This document shows, piece by piece, positions 54,033 through 63,349 of a stretch of DNA of 64,000 bases. The DNA comes from Erwinia sp. S63 (GTDB taxonomy: Bacteria; Pseudomonadota; Gammaproteobacteria; Enterobacterales; Enterobacteriaceae). The position numbers and the translations under genes are program-made. The notes below the pieces were generated by a model that had not been told where the DNA came from, searched no databases, and saw only the letters and a program-made list of their open reading frames with translations. Within the stretch, counting starts at the first letter, position 1. Every line of letters begins with the position of its first letter. The stretch covers positions 1 to 64,000 of the forward strand of contig NZ_JACVUP010000017.1 in NCBI RefSeq assembly GCF_016625195.1, given 5' to 3'.

Positions 54033-54152
54033 TTATGCGTAAGTGAACTGCCAGCACATCTCATTGTTCTGAGCAAGCATGCGCTTAGAGTCATATGTTG
54101 GCCTGAAGTTCACCACGACCAGATATTTTCCGTATCGGAACCACGACATCAT
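54033..54152 (-). CDS. rseD: RseD leader peptide of rpoE
   Basis: 39-codon ORF just upstream of rpoE, too short for standard gene calls: MMSWFRYGKYLVVV at the start and EMCWQFTYA at the end. It stops 28 bp before the rpoE ATG. In E. coli a leader gene rseD at this place is translationally coupled to rpoE. The -35 and -10 of the sigmaE promoter lie inside it, so only transcripts from upstream promoters can encode the peptide. I infer identity from position and size. Confidence 0.65.
   Translation of the reverse strand: MMSWFRYGKYLVVVNFRPTYDSKRMLAQNNEMCWQFTYA
54085..54112 (-). promoter_or_regulatory. SigmaE promoter of rpoE-rseABC
   Basis: -35 TGAACTT (54112-54106), 16-bp spacer, -10 TCTAA (54089-54085) on the minus strand, fitting the sigmaE consensus (GGAACTT/TCTRA). 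It predicts a leader of about 75 nt and positive autoregulation. In the rest of the rpoE-nadB gap (54153-54446) I see no gene, only AT-rich DNA likely to hold further promoters. Confidence 0.75.
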
Positions 54153-54446
54153 TGTTGTTGATTGTCTTTCAGTGTAGCGACTGGCTACGCCGTTGGCGTC
54201 ATTTGCGGCACCGATAATCGCTGGGAGAGTACCCTATGACGCCCTAATTTTCACCTTTATTACCTGAATTTTCAGAGTGTTTGGTATAAAAAACACGATG
54301 TGCTTATTTTCGGACATAACTTACTGAAATCGCGTGATTATGTCGCCGCTCTGGATAATTTTACCGCGTAATTTGTTCAAAATACTTCACAGGACAGGCT
54401 TCCAGGCTTATGCTCGGGAGACCTTTTGTTTAGTAAATTAAACACC

Positions 54447-56066
54447 ATGACATCGATTCCTGATTACCAGTGTGATGTGTTAATTGTGGGTAGCGGTGCT
54501 GCAGGCCTCTCTCTGGCGCTGCGTCTGGCACCCTATTACCAGGTGACCGTGTTAAGCAAAGCCCAGGTTAACGAAGGATCGACGCTATATGCCCAGGGTG
54601 GCATCGCCGCGGTGTTTGATGAAACTGACAGCATTGAATCCCATGTTGAAGACACCCTGATTGCCGGTGCTGGCTTGTGTGAACGCGAAACCGTGAGCTT
54701 CATCGCCAGCAATGCGCGCCATTGCGTGCAGTGGTTGATTGATAATGGCGTGGCGTTTGATAAAGAGCCGCAGAGTGATGGCGAAGCACGTTACCATCTG
54801 ACGCGCGAAGGCGGACACAGCCATCGTCGGATTCTGCACAGCGCCGATGCCACGGGCCGCGCGGTGGAAACCACACTGGTGAGCCAGGCGCTGAGTCATC
54901 CCAACATCCGCATTATTGAACGCACCAACGCCGTTGATTTAATTCTTTCCGACAAACTGGGCCTGCCGGGTAAGCGTCGGGTGGTGGGCGCGTGGATCTG
55001 GAACCGCAATCGCGAACAGGTGGAAACCTGTCGTGCTCGCGCGGTGGTACTGGCCACGGGCGGTGCGGCCAAAGTGTATCAATACACCACCAATCCGGAT
55101 GTGGCCTCCGGCGATGGCATTGCGATGGCATGGCGTGCTGGCTGCCGCGTCGCCAATCTGGAATTCAATCAATTCCATCCCACCTGTTTGTTCCATCCCC
55201 AGGCACAAAATTTCTTGCTAACGGAAGCACTGCGCGGTGAAGGCGCCTGGCTGTTGCGTCCGGATGGCACCCGCTTTATGCCCGATTTCGATGAGCGCGC
55301 CGAACTGGCCCCGCGCGATATCGTGGCTCGTGCCATCGATCATGAAATGAAACGCCTGGGTGTCGATTGCATGTATCTGGATATCAGCCACCAGCCAGAG
55401 AGTTTTGTCCGCACGCACTTTCCGATGATCTACGAGAAATTGCTGACCTTCGGGCTGGATCTGACCAAACAGCCGATTCCGATCGTGCCTGCCGCCCATT
55501 ACACCTGCGGTGGCGTGATGGTGGATCAGCAGGGCCGCACCGATGTCGATGGGCTGTATGCCATTGGTGAGGTGAGCTATACCGGCCTGCACGGCGCCAA
55601 TCGTATGGCATCGAATTCTTTGCTGGAGTGCCTGGTATATGGCTGGTCAGCGGCTGAGGACATGATTCGCCGCTTGCCGGATGTTGCTGCCGTCGATCAA
55701 CTGCCAGCCTGGGATGAAAGCCGCGTGGATGATGCCGACGAGCGTGTGGTGATTCAGCACAACTGGCATGAACTGCGCCTGTTCATGTGGGATTACATGG
55801 GGATCGTGCGCACCACCAAAAGGCTTGAGCGCGCACTGCGCAGGATTAATTTACTGCAGCAGGAGATCGATGAGTATTACGCGCATTTTCGACTCTCCAA
55901 TAACCTGCTGGAGTTACGCAATCTGGTGCAGGTGGCGGAGTTGATGGTGCGCTGTGCGTTGGAACGCAAAGAGAGCCGTGGCCTGCACTATACGCCTGAT
56001 TATCCCGATCAACTCCCGGAAGCTTTACCGACTCAACTCCAGCCAGAGCATTATCGAAACAGATAG
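54447..56066 (+). CDS. nadB: L-aspartate oxidase
   Basis: FAD enzyme that oxidises aspartate to iminoaspartate, the first step of NAD synthesis; it hands its product to NadA. The FAD dinucleotide motif is VLIVGSGAAGLSLALRL near the N-terminus, and the active-site region has FNQFHPTCLF and HRILHSAD-type residues (GGHSHRRILHSADATGR). Length 539 (540 in E. coli) from the ATG at 54447, which aligns with the E. coli start. A TTG at 54426 with GGGAG five bases upstream is a serious alternative and would add seven residues. It is divergent from rpoE. Confidence 0.95.
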   Translation: MTSIPDYQCDVLIVGSGAAGLSLALRLAPYYQVTVLSKAQVNEGSTLYAQGGIAAVFDETDSIESHVEDTLIAGAGLCERETVSFIASNARHCVQWLIDNGVAFDKEPQSDGEARYHLTREGGHSHRRILHSADATGRAVETTLVSQALSHPNIRIIERTNAVDLILSDKLGLPGKRRVVGAWIWNRNREQVETCRARAVVLATGGAAKVYQYTTNPDVASGDGIAMAWRAGCRVANLEFNQFHPTCLFHPQAQNFLLTEALRGEGAWLLRPDGTRFMPDFDERAELAPRDIVARAIDHEMKRLGVDCMYLDISHQPESFVRTHFPMIYEKLLTFGLDLTKQPIPIVPAAHYTCGGVMVDQQGRTDVDGLYAIGEVSYTGLHGANRMASNSLLECLVYGWSAAEDMIRRLPDVAAVDQLPAWDESRVDDADERVVIQHNWHELRLFMWDYMGIVRTTKRLERALRRINLLQQEIDEYYAHFRLSNNLLELRNLVQVAELMVRCALERKESRGLHYTPDYPDQLPEALPTQLQPEHYRNR

Positions 56067-56800
56067 AAATCACTGACCAGACTCAGCCAGTCAGCCGAGT
56101 AGCTCTTATCTTCATCACGAATGGCGAGACGTTCCAGCAACGTTTCGCCTGCCGTGGGCGAGAAACCTAACACCAAACGATTTGGCGGACGTTGCGCGTA
56201 AGCCGCCACATCGTAGCGATATCGCAGATGCCAGCCTTCAGCCAGCGCCAGCGGGATGAGATTTTCTCCCGCATCCTCGGGCAGCACCACGCAAAAAATC
56301 CCCTCTTCTTCGATTAGCTGAGCGGCACAGCGCAATAGCGTGGGATGATCCAGGGTGGTGGTACTGCGCGCGCTATCACGCTCTGCGCTGGCTGACGCCG
56401 TTCCCGGCGCAAAAAAAGGTGGGTTGCTGACGATCAGCGAGTAGCGCTTTTCCGCTTGCTCGCTCCAGCTGACGATGTCCTGTTGATGCACAGTGATACG
56501 ATCGGCCCACGGAGAAGCCTGCACGTTTTCCTCAGCCTGGCAAGCCGCACTGGCTTCCAGCTCGACAGCATCCAGCATCACCTGTTGTGGCGTACGCTGA
56601 GCCAGCATCAGCGCAATCAATCCGCTGCCGCAGCCAATATCCAGAATACGTCGCGCGCCCGCTACCGGCGCCCAGGCACCCAGTAACACACCATCGGTGC
56701 CCACTTTCATCGCACAGCGGTCATGAGCCACGAAAAATTGCTTAAAGGTAAAACCATCTTTTCTTAACATCGCCCGCGTCTGCGGCTGGTCCTGAGACAT
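56051..56800 (-). CDS. trmN: tRNA1(Val) m6A37 methyltransferase TrmN
   Basis: SAM-dependent N6-adenine methyltransferase acting on A37 of tRNA-Val (formerly YfiC). The Rossmann SAM motif is ILDIGCGSGLIALML (about 50-64), and the catalytic NPPF motif is in LIVSNPPFFAPG. Length 249 (245 in E. coli). It is convergent with nadB and overlaps its last 16 bp, so neither gene has its own terminator there. Confidence 0.95.
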   Translation of the reverse strand: MSQDQPQTRAMLRKDGFTFKQFFVAHDRCAMKVGTDGVLLGAWAPVAGARRILDIGCGSGLIALMLAQRTPQQVMLDAVELEASAACQAEENVQASPWADRITVHQQDIVSWSEQAEKRYSLIVSNPPFFAPGTASASAERDSARSTTTLDHPTLLRCAAQLIEEEGIFCVVLPEDAGENLIPLALAEGWHLRYRYDVAAYAQRPPNRLVLGFSPTAGETLLERLAIRDEDKSYSADWLSLVSDFYLFR

Positions 56801-56937
56801 ACTTCACTACCGTTGAATTATCTACTGCGGGGAGTGTAACGTGGTCGTGAAGGGAATTCACCTTCACCTGCTGCACACAAACAGATGAAGATTATGTCTG
56901 TTCTGTCTATAATCAGCGCCCCAAACTGAGGTAGACC

Positions 56938-58266
56938 ATGACCGTAACCACATTCTCCGAACTCGAACTCGACGAAAGCCTGCTGCAAGCGCTGCAGGAA
57001 AAAGGCTTCACGCGCCCCACTGCCATTCAGGCTGAGACCATTCCTGCCGCGCTGGAAGGCCGTGACGTTCTGGGTTCGGCGCCAACCGGAACGGGGAAAA
57101 CCGCTGCTTTTCTGCTGCCCGCTTTACAGCATCTGCTCGACTTCCCGCGCAAAAAATCGGGCCCGCCACGTATTCTGATCCTCACGCCAACCCGCGAACT
57201 GGCGATGCAGGTTGCCGATCACGCACGTGAGTTGGCTAAACACACGCATCTGGATATCGCCACCATCACCGGTGGTGTGGCTTATATGAACCACGCCGAA
57301 GTGTTCAGTGAAAACCAGGACATCGTGGTGGCCACCACCGGTCGCCTGCTGCAGTACATCAAAGAAGAAAACTTTGACTGCCGCGCCGTAGAAACGCTGA
57401 TTCTGGATGAAGCCGACCGCATGGTCGATATGGGCTTCGCGCAGGATATTGAAACCATCGCTGCGGAAACCCGCTGGCGCAAACAGACGTTGCTGTTCTC
57501 TGCCACGCTGGAAGGCGAGAACATCAAAGATTTTGCCGAGCGTCTGCTGAACGATCCGGTATCAATTGAAGCGGATCCCAGTAAAAGCGAACGTAAAAAG
57601 ATTCAACAGTGGTTTTATCGTGCTGACAACCTTGAGCACAAAACCAAGCTGCTGGTGCACCTGTTAAAACAGCCTGAAGCCAAGCGCGTGGTGGTGTTTG
57701 TGCGTAAGCGTGAGCGCCTGCATGAACTGGTGACCTGGCTGCACGAAGCCGGCATTCGTACCAGCTATCTTGAAGGTGAGATGGTGCAGGTAAACCGCAA
57801 TGAAGCGATTAAGCGTATCAACGAAAATCGTGTCAATGTGATGATTGCGACAGATGTTGCGGCACGCGGTATCGACATTGATGACGTTACTCACGTCATC
57901 AACTATGACCTGCCTCTTACTGCCGATATCTACTTACACCGTATTGGTCGTACTGCGCGTGCTGGCCGTAAAGGCACGGCGATTTCGTTAGTTGAGGCAC
58001 ATGATCATGTGCTGCTGGGTAAAATTACCCGTTATATCAACGAGCCGATTAAAGCGCGCATCATTGAAGAACTGCGCCCGGAATCACGTGCGCCAAGTGC
58101 TAAAGTGACAGGAAAACCGTCGAAAAAAGCCCTTGCGAAGCGTAAAGAGCGTAAAGAGAAAGAAGCTGAAAAACCGCGTGTTAAACAACGTCATCGCGAC
58201 ACTAAAAATGTCGGTAAACGTCGTAAGGCAAGCGGCAGCAGCACACCTGAGAGCGGTGCAGAATAA
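56938..58266 (+). CDS. srmB: ATP-dependent RNA helicase SrmB
   Basis: DEAD-box helicase for early 50S assembly. The Q motif (FTRPTAIQ, 24-31), Walker A APTGTGKT (48-55), LDEADRMVDMGF and SAT (LLFSATLEG) are present. The RecA2 domain carries ARGIDIDDVTHVINYDLP and HRIGRTARAGRKG. The C-terminal tail is basic and repetitive (KKALAKRKERKEKEAEK), fitting an RNA-binding extension. Length 442 (444 in E. coli). Confidence 0.97.
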   Translation: MTVTTFSELELDESLLQALQEKGFTRPTAIQAETIPAALEGRDVLGSAPTGTGKTAAFLLPALQHLLDFPRKKSGPPRILILTPTRELAMQVADHARELAKHTHLDIATITGGVAYMNHAEVFSENQDIVVATTGRLLQYIKEENFDCRAVETLILDEADRMVDMGFAQDIETIAAETRWRKQTLLFSATLEGENIKDFAERLLNDPVSIEADPSKSERKKIQQWFYRADNLEHKTKLLVHLLKQPEAKRVVVFVRKRERLHELVTWLHEAGIRTSYLEGEMVQVNRNEAIKRINENRVNVMIATDVAARGIDIDDVTHVINYDLPLTADIYLHRIGRTARAGRKGTAISLVEAHDHVLLGKITRYINEPIKARIIEELRPESRAPSAKVTGKPSKKALAKRKERKEKEAEKPRVKQRHRDTKNVGKRRKASGSSTPESGAE

Positions 58267-58287
58267 ATCAGCACTCACTCAATAAAG

Positions 58288-58311
58288 CGCCTCTGATGAG
58301 GCGTTTTTTTT
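58288..58311 (+). terminator. srmB terminator
   Basis: CGCCTC/GAGGCG stem with a 4-nt loop followed by a T8 tract, about 20 bp after the srmB stop. Confidence 0.88.
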
Positions 58312-58396
58312 ATCTTTAGCCCGCCAAAATAGCGCTTCGGTTATATTTTTGCTGTGAATCCCCTTTCCGGCATTCCCTTTTAGGATCGATAAAGAC

Positions 58397-58428
58397 AAAA
58401 AAGCCGCACCGAAGAGTATCGGCGCGGC
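58397..58428 (-). terminator. grcA terminator
   Basis: Stem of about ten pairs (GCCGCGCCGA with TTCGGTGCGGC, one mismatch) followed by TTTTTT on the minus strand. Confidence 0.8.
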
Positions 58429-58463
58429 CTGTATTGCTGTGTGACTTTTCGTCAGCCGATCAA

Positions 58464-58847
58464 TTACAGACTTTCAGTGAAAGTACGGGTAATCACATCG
58501 CGCTGCTGTTCAGGGGTAAGCGCATTAAAGCGCACCGCATAACCAGATACACGAATGGTCAGCTGCGGATATTTTTCCGGATGCTTAACCGCATCTTCTA
58601 AAGTTTCGCGGCGCAGCACGTTGACGTTCAGGTGCTGGCCACCCTCAATACGCACCTCGGGTTTCTGCTCCAGCGGGATTTCGCGGTAAGCAATTTCACC
58701 CAAATCGCTGATCGCAACGATCTGATCTTCCTCAAAATCGCCTTTTGCACACAGGCAGCGAGCTTCCGCTGTCTCATCATCCAGCAACCAGAATGAGTTC
58801 AGCAGTTGTGGGTTATTGGCCTGAGTAATTTGAATACCGGTAATCAT
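58464..58847 (-). CDS. grcA: Autonomous glycyl radical cofactor GrcA
   Basis: Spare C-terminal radical domain (formerly YfiD) that replaces the oxygen-broken part of pyruvate formate-lyase. The radical glycine is G102 in RVSGYAVRF, activated by PflA. Length 127 as in E. coli. Upstream FNR-like sequence supports induction under low oxygen. It is divergent from ung. Confidence 0.97.
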   Translation of the reverse strand: MITGIQITQANNPQLLNSFWLLDDETAEARCLCAKGDFEEDQIVAISDLGEIAYREIPLEQKPEVRIEGGQHLNVNVLRRETLEDAVKHPEKYPQLTIRVSGYAVRFNALTPEQQRDVITRTFTESL

Positions 58848-58942
58848 AGTGACCTCCAGGGCTTAAATGCGCGATGTTTCCTATCACGCGGTGTATCCAT
58901 TGATCTGACACATTGATATACCACCGGGGATTTGCCGCCGTT

Positions 58943-58956
58943 TTGACCTGTATCAA
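58943..58956 (-). promoter_or_regulatory. FNR-like site upstream of grcA
   Basis: TTGACCTGTATCAA (as read on the plus strand) differs from TTGAT-N4-ATCAA at one base. A second partial match (TTGATCTGACACATTGAT, 58900-58917) lies nearer the gene. E. coli grcA also has two FNR sites. Confidence 0.6.
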
Positions 58957-59111
58957 TTATGCTGGAAAGCGAAATGCGCTTCATCGCTAACAAATTGATT
59001 TACAACCATTACGCCTGAAAACTTTTTCAGTATTTTTTCAAATTATTTTTACTCTTCTGCTGCCGCGTGCGACACGTTAAGCTAGGCGCAATTTTTTGCA
59101 GGGAGTTAACG

Positions 59112-59789
59112 ATGGCTGAGAAGCTGACCTGGCACGACGTGCTGGCTGAAGAGAAAGAAAAACCTTACTTCGTCGAAACGTTAAAAGCAGTAGCCAATGA
59201 ACGTGCCGCAGGTGTGACCGTATATCCGCCGCAGAAAGACGTGTTCAATGCCTTCCGGCTGACGGAACTGGGCGACATTAAGGTGGTGATTCTGGGTCAG
59301 GATCCCTATCACGGCCCGAATCAGGCGCACGGTCTGGCGTTCTCCGTGCTTCCCGGCGTGCCCACGCCTCCTTCATTGCTGAATATGTACAAAGAATTGG
59401 AGCAGGATATTACGGGCTTTACGCGCCCTCAGCACGGCTTCCTCGAAAGCTGGGCCACACAAGGTGTGATGCTGCTGAACACGGTGCTGACGGTAGAAGC
59501 CAGTAAAGCGCATTCCCACGCGCGATTCGGCTGGGAAACCTTTACCGACAATGTGATTAGCGCGATCAATCAGCACCGTGAAGGGGTGATTTTCCTGCTG
59601 TGGGGTTCGCATGCTCAGAAGAAAGGCAGCATTATCGACACCCAGCGCCACCATGTTTTAAAAGCACCGCACCCTTCCCCGCTTTCCGCCCATCGCGGTT
59701 TTTTTGGCAGTAAGCACTTCTCGCAGGCGAACGCGCTGTTAATCCAGTCGGGCCAGACGCCCATCGACTGGATGCCTGTCCTGCCATAG
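59112..59789 (+). CDS. ung: Uracil-DNA glycosylase
   Basis: Removes uracil from DNA and starts base-excision repair. The water-activating motif is GQDPYHGP with D64. The DNA-probing and His motifs are HPSPLSAHRG (H near 187). I start at the ATG at 59112 (MAEKLTWHDVLAEEK), which has GGGAG upstream and matches E. coli; the earlier in-frame start is not supported. Length 225 (229 in E. coli). Confidence 0.98.
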   Translation: MAEKLTWHDVLAEEKEKPYFVETLKAVANERAAGVTVYPPQKDVFNAFRLTELGDIKVVILGQDPYHGPNQAHGLAFSVLPGVPTPPSLLNMYKELEQDITGFTRPQHGFLESWATQGVMLLNTVLTVEASKAHSHARFGWETFTDNVISAINQHREGVIFLLWGSHAQKKGSIIDTQRHHVLKAPHPSPLSAHRGFFGSKHFSQANALLIQSGQTPIDWMPVLP

Positions 59790-59792
59790 AAA

Positions 59793-59823
59793 TAAAAACG
59801 GCCGCAATCAGCGGCCGTTTTTG
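59793..59823. terminator. Bidirectional terminator between ung and grpE
   Basis: CGGCCGC/GCGGCCG stem with a 5-nt loop, flanked by A and T tracts; it serves both convergent genes. Confidence 0.88.
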
Positions 59824-59838
59824 TATTCAGCAGGGTAA

Positions 59839-60417
59839 TCAGCCTTTGGCTTTGGTTACTGCCACCATCGCTGGGCGCAACAGGCGACCATTGAGGGTAT
59901 AACCACGCTGCATCACCATCAGTACATGGTTTGGTGCCATGTCTTCTGATTCAATCATCGACATCGCCTGATGCACATCCGGATTGAATGGCACATTGGT
60001 TTCACCGACCACTTCAACACCATACTTACGCACGGCACCCAGCAGGGATTTCAGCGTCAGTTCGATGCCTTCAATCATCGAAGCCAGTTCGGTGTTCTCT
60101 TTATCAGCCACTTCCAGCGCGCGCTCGAGGCTATCAATCACTGGCAGCAGTTCGTTGGCAAATTTTTCCAGCGCAAACTTGTGCGCTTTTTCCACATCCA
60201 TTTCGGCACGGCGACGGATGTTCTCAATCTCCGCCTGAGCGCGCAGCTGTGCTTCACGCACGCCACCTTGCGACTGGGCTAATTCCGCTTCCAGTTGCAC
60301 GATACGCTCATCACGCGGATCCACCTCAGTTGCCGTCTCTGCGTCCACGTGCTGCTGATCCTGTTGAATTTCGTCTGAGACTTGCTCGTTAGGGGTGTTC
60401 TGTTCTTTACTACTCAT
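59839..60417 (-). CDS. grpE: Nucleotide exchange factor GrpE
   Basis: Dimeric co-chaperone that releases ADP from DnaK. The acidic N-terminal tail is disordered. A long coiled coil follows (about 45-95, ERIVQLEAELAQSQ), then the four-helix bundle and C-terminal beta wing (MQRGYTLNGRLLRPAMVAV). I start at the ATG at 60417 (MSSKEQNTPNEQV), 192 residues (197 in E. coli). A textbook sigma32 promoter lies upstream. It is divergent from nadK. Confidence 0.97.
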   Translation of the reverse strand: MSSKEQNTPNEQVSDEIQQDQQHVDAETATEVDPRDERIVQLEAELAQSQGGVREAQLRAQAEIENIRRRAEMDVEKAHKFALEKFANELLPVIDSLERALEVADKENTELASMIEGIELTLKSLLGAVRKYGVEVVGETNVPFNPDVHQAMSMIESEDMAPNHVLMVMQRGYTLNGRLLRPAMVAVTKAKG

Positions 60418-60462
60418 GAATTTCTCCGCGTTTTGCACATTCATCTCGCTGGTTGGCTTATT

Positions 60463-60488
60463 ATGGGGATCAGTTTGACGGTTTCAAG
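60463..60488 (-). promoter_or_regulatory. Sigma32 heat-shock promoter of grpE
   Basis: -35 CTTGAAA (60488-60482), 13-bp spacer, -10 CCCCAT (60468-60463) on the minus strand: an exact match to the sigma32 consensus. Confidence 0.88.
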
Positions 60489-60539
60489 TGAACCCATCAC
60501 ATTGCCTGGCCGTTTTGGCTTATGAGGAACACCTGCTAA

Positions 60540-61418
60540 ATGAACAAACACTTTAACTGCATTGGGATTGTCGGCCATCCACGCCATCCTACTGCGTTAA
60601 CCACCCATGAAATGCTTTGGCGCTGGCTGACAGCAAAAGGCTATGAGGTGATCGTCGAGCAGCAGATTGCGCGCGAACTGAATTTGAAAGATGTGGAAAC
60701 CGGCAGCCTGGCCGAAATTGGCCAACGCGCCGATTTAGCCGTGGTGGTGGGCGGTGACGGCAATATGCTGGGCGCCGCGCGCGTGCTGGCACGTTATGAC
60801 ATCAAAGTGATTGGTATTAACCGCGGTAATCTCGGTTTTCTCACCGATCTCGACCCGGATAATGCCCAGCAACAGCTCGATGACGTACTGCAAGGTGAAT
60901 ACTTTGTTGAAAGCCGTTTCCTGCTGGAGGCGCAGGTGTGCAAAGAAGCGTGCTCGCCGCGGATTGGAAGTGCCATTAATGAAGTGGTGCTGCATCCGGG
61001 GAAAGTGGCGCACATGATTGAATTCGAGGTGTATATCGATGAGGTCTTTGCGTTTTCCCAGCGTTCGGATGGCTTAATCATCTCGACGCCCACCGGTTCC
61101 ACCGCCTATTCCCTCTCAGCGGGCGGCCCGATTCTGACGCCATCGCTGGATGCCATCGCCATCGTGCCGATGTTCCCGCATACGCTTTCTGCGCGCCCGC
61201 TCGTGATCAACAGCAGCAGCACCATTCGCCTGCGTTTCTCATCTCTGCGTAGCGACCTGGAAATCAGCTGCGATAGCCAGATTGCGTTACCTATCCAGGA
61301 AGGAGAAGATGTGTTGATTCGCCGCAGCGCGCATCATCTCAACCTAATCCATCCTAAAAATTACAATTATTTTAATACGTTAAGCTCAAAACTAGGCTGG
61401 TCAAAAAAATTGTTCTGA
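60540..61418 (+). CDS. nadK: NAD kinase
   Basis: Phosphorylates NAD to NADP. The diacylglycerol-kinase-type motif GGDGNML begins at G71 with catalytic D73. NEVVLHPGKVAHMIEF and the substrate loop STPTGSTAYSLSAGGPI are intact. Length 292 as in E. coli, and the C-terminus (KLGWSKKLF) is identical to what I recall there. It precedes recN by 85 bp, where the SOS boxes lie. Confidence 0.98.
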   Translation: MNKHFNCIGIVGHPRHPTALTTHEMLWRWLTAKGYEVIVEQQIARELNLKDVETGSLAEIGQRADLAVVVGGDGNMLGAARVLARYDIKVIGINRGNLGFLTDLDPDNAQQQLDDVLQGEYFVESRFLLEAQVCKEACSPRIGSAINEVVLHPGKVAHMIEFEVYIDEVFAFSQRSDGLIISTPTGSTAYSLSAGGPILTPSLDAIAIVPMFPHTLSARPLVINSSSTIRLRFSSLRSDLEISCDSQIALPIQEGEDVLIRRSAHHLNLIHPKNYNYFNTLSSKLGWSKKLF

Positions 61419-61439
61419 AAATCACCGCCAGCCACTTTA

Positions 61440-61495
61440 CTGTATAAAAAACCAGTTTATACTGTATGAAAAACCATATCTGTTTTTACATACAG
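61440..61495 (+). promoter_or_regulatory. LexA boxes of recN
   Basis: Two full CTG-N10-CAG boxes at 61440-61455 and 61480-61495, plus a weaker CTG-N10-CAT box at 61462-61477 between them. All lie within 65 bp of the recN ATG, so recN should be tightly SOS-repressed. Confidence 0.82.
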
Positions 61496-61503
61496 GTGAT
61501 TTC

Positions 61504-63165
61504 ATGCTGGCACAACTGACCATCAGTAACTTTGCTATCGTTCGTGAACTGGAGATCGACTTTCATCGTGGGATGACGGCGATCACGGGGGAAACCGGCG
61601 CAGGTAAATCCATCGCAATCGATGCGCTGGGCCTGTGCCTGGGCGGCCGCTCTGAAGCAGATATGGTGCGTCAGGGTGCCAGTCGTGCCGATATCTGCGC
61701 GCGTTTCCAGCTCAAAGCCTCACCTTCTGCACAGCGCTGGCTGGTAGAGAATCAGCTCGATGAAGGCAGCGAATGCCTGCTGCGCCGCGTGATCAGTGCC
61801 GATGGCCGCTCTCGTGGCTTTATCAATGGCACTTCGGTGCCGCTGTCACAACTGCGTGAACTCGGTCAGTTGCTGATTCAAATCCACGGCCAGCATGCGC
61901 ACCAGCTGCTACTCAAGCCAGACCACCAAAAACATCTGCTGGATGCTTATGCGGCTCATGATGACCTGCTTGATGAGATGCGTCAGCACTACCAGCGCTG
62001 GCATCAAAGCTGCCGTGCGCTGGCTCAGCATCAGCAACTATCGCAGGAGCGTGAAGCACGCCGTGAACTGCTGCAATATCAGCTGAAAGAACTGAATGAA
62101 TTTTCCCCACAGCCGGGCGAATTTGAGCAGATTGATGAAGAGTACAAACGTCTCGCTAACAGCGGCCAACTGCTCTCTACGAGTCAGCAGGCTCTGCAAA
62201 TTCTCGCCGATAGCGATGACACTAACCTGCAAAGCTTGCTGTATAGCGCGCGCAATATGCTCGGCGAATTAGTATCGCTGGATGACAAAGTGAGCGGCGT
62301 GTTCAATTTGCTGGAAGAGGCAGCGATTCAACTGAGCGAAGCCAGCGACGAGCTGCGCCACTATTGTGAACGTCTGGATCTCGATCCCAATCGTCTGCAT
62401 GAACTGGAACAACGTATGTCACGCCAGATTGCCCTTTCACGTAAACATCACGTGTCACCTGAAACCTTGCCGGTGCTGTATCAGCAGTTGCTGGACGAAG
62501 CAGAACAACTGTCGCAGCAAGAGAGCGACCAGGAAACATTACAAAACGAAGTGGGTTCACACCATCTGGCGGCGGTGGCCTGCGCGGAAAAACTGCATCA
62601 GCTGCGTGAACAGGCGGCGCATGAACTTAGCCAGCTGATCACCCAGAGCATGCGCACCCTGTCGATGCCGCACGGTAAGTTTGCCATTGAACTGGAGTTC
62701 AAAGCCGATCAACTCACGGCAGATGGCGCTACACGCATTGATTTCCGCGTGACCACCAACCCTGGCCAGCCGTTGCAACCACTCGGCAAAGTGGCATCAG
62801 GGGGTGAGCTGTCGCGTATTGCGCTGGCGATTCAGGTGATCACCGCACAGAAAATGGAAACGCCGGCCATGATCTTCGATGAAGTGGATGTCGGTATAAG
62901 TGGCCCAACGGCTGCGGTGGTCGGTCAGATGCTGCGTCAACTCGGCGAATCCACCCAGGTGATGTGTGTGACGCACTTGCCGCAGGTTGCCGGTTGTGGA
63001 CATCAGCACTTCTACGTCAGCAAAGAGACCGATGGCGAGATGACCGAAACCCATATGCAGCCGCTGGATAAACGAGCCCGCCTGCAGGAACTGGCACGTT
63101 TGTTAGGCGGTAGCGAAGTCACGCGCAACACGCTGGCCAACGCAAAAGAACTTTTAGCAGCCTGA
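61504..63165 (+). CDS. recN: DNA repair protein RecN
   Basis: SMC-like ATPase recruited to double-strand breaks. Walker A GETGAGKS is at 29-36. Two long coiled-coil arms flank the middle, and the C-terminal ABC signature region (ASGGELSRIALAIQ) and Walker B (PAMIFDEVDVGISG) complete the split head. Length 553 as in E. coli. Regulated by the tandem LexA boxes upstream. Confidence 0.98.
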   Translation: MLAQLTISNFAIVRELEIDFHRGMTAITGETGAGKSIAIDALGLCLGGRSEADMVRQGASRADICARFQLKASPSAQRWLVENQLDEGSECLLRRVISADGRSRGFINGTSVPLSQLRELGQLLIQIHGQHAHQLLLKPDHQKHLLDAYAAHDDLLDEMRQHYQRWHQSCRALAQHQQLSQEREARRELLQYQLKELNEFSPQPGEFEQIDEEYKRLANSGQLLSTSQQALQILADSDDTNLQSLLYSARNMLGELVSLDDKVSGVFNLLEEAAIQLSEASDELRHYCERLDLDPNRLHELEQRMSRQIALSRKHHVSPETLPVLYQQLLDEAEQLSQQESDQETLQNEVGSHHLAAVACAEKLHQLREQAAHELSQLITQSMRTLSMPHGKFAIELEFKADQLTADGATRIDFRVTTNPGQPLQPLGKVASGGELSRIALAIQVITAQKMETPAMIFDEVDVGISGPTAAVVGQMLRQLGESTQVMCVTHLPQVAGCGHQHFYVSKETDGEMTETHMQPLDKRARLQELARLLGGSEVTRNTLANAKELLAA

Positions 63166-63349
63166 TTCCGCACTTTTTTCTGGCCTGGTGGTCATATGCT
63201 TGCTCTGTAGAGGTTTCCAATAGGACAAAGGTTTATTATCATCGGCAGTTATATCGCCATAATAAAGCCTGCCGTAAGCAGAGTTCAGAATTTGATGGCA
63301 ACAAAACAGCCTGACAAAAGGCGTTTGGCCCCAGAAAAGGAATGTATAG

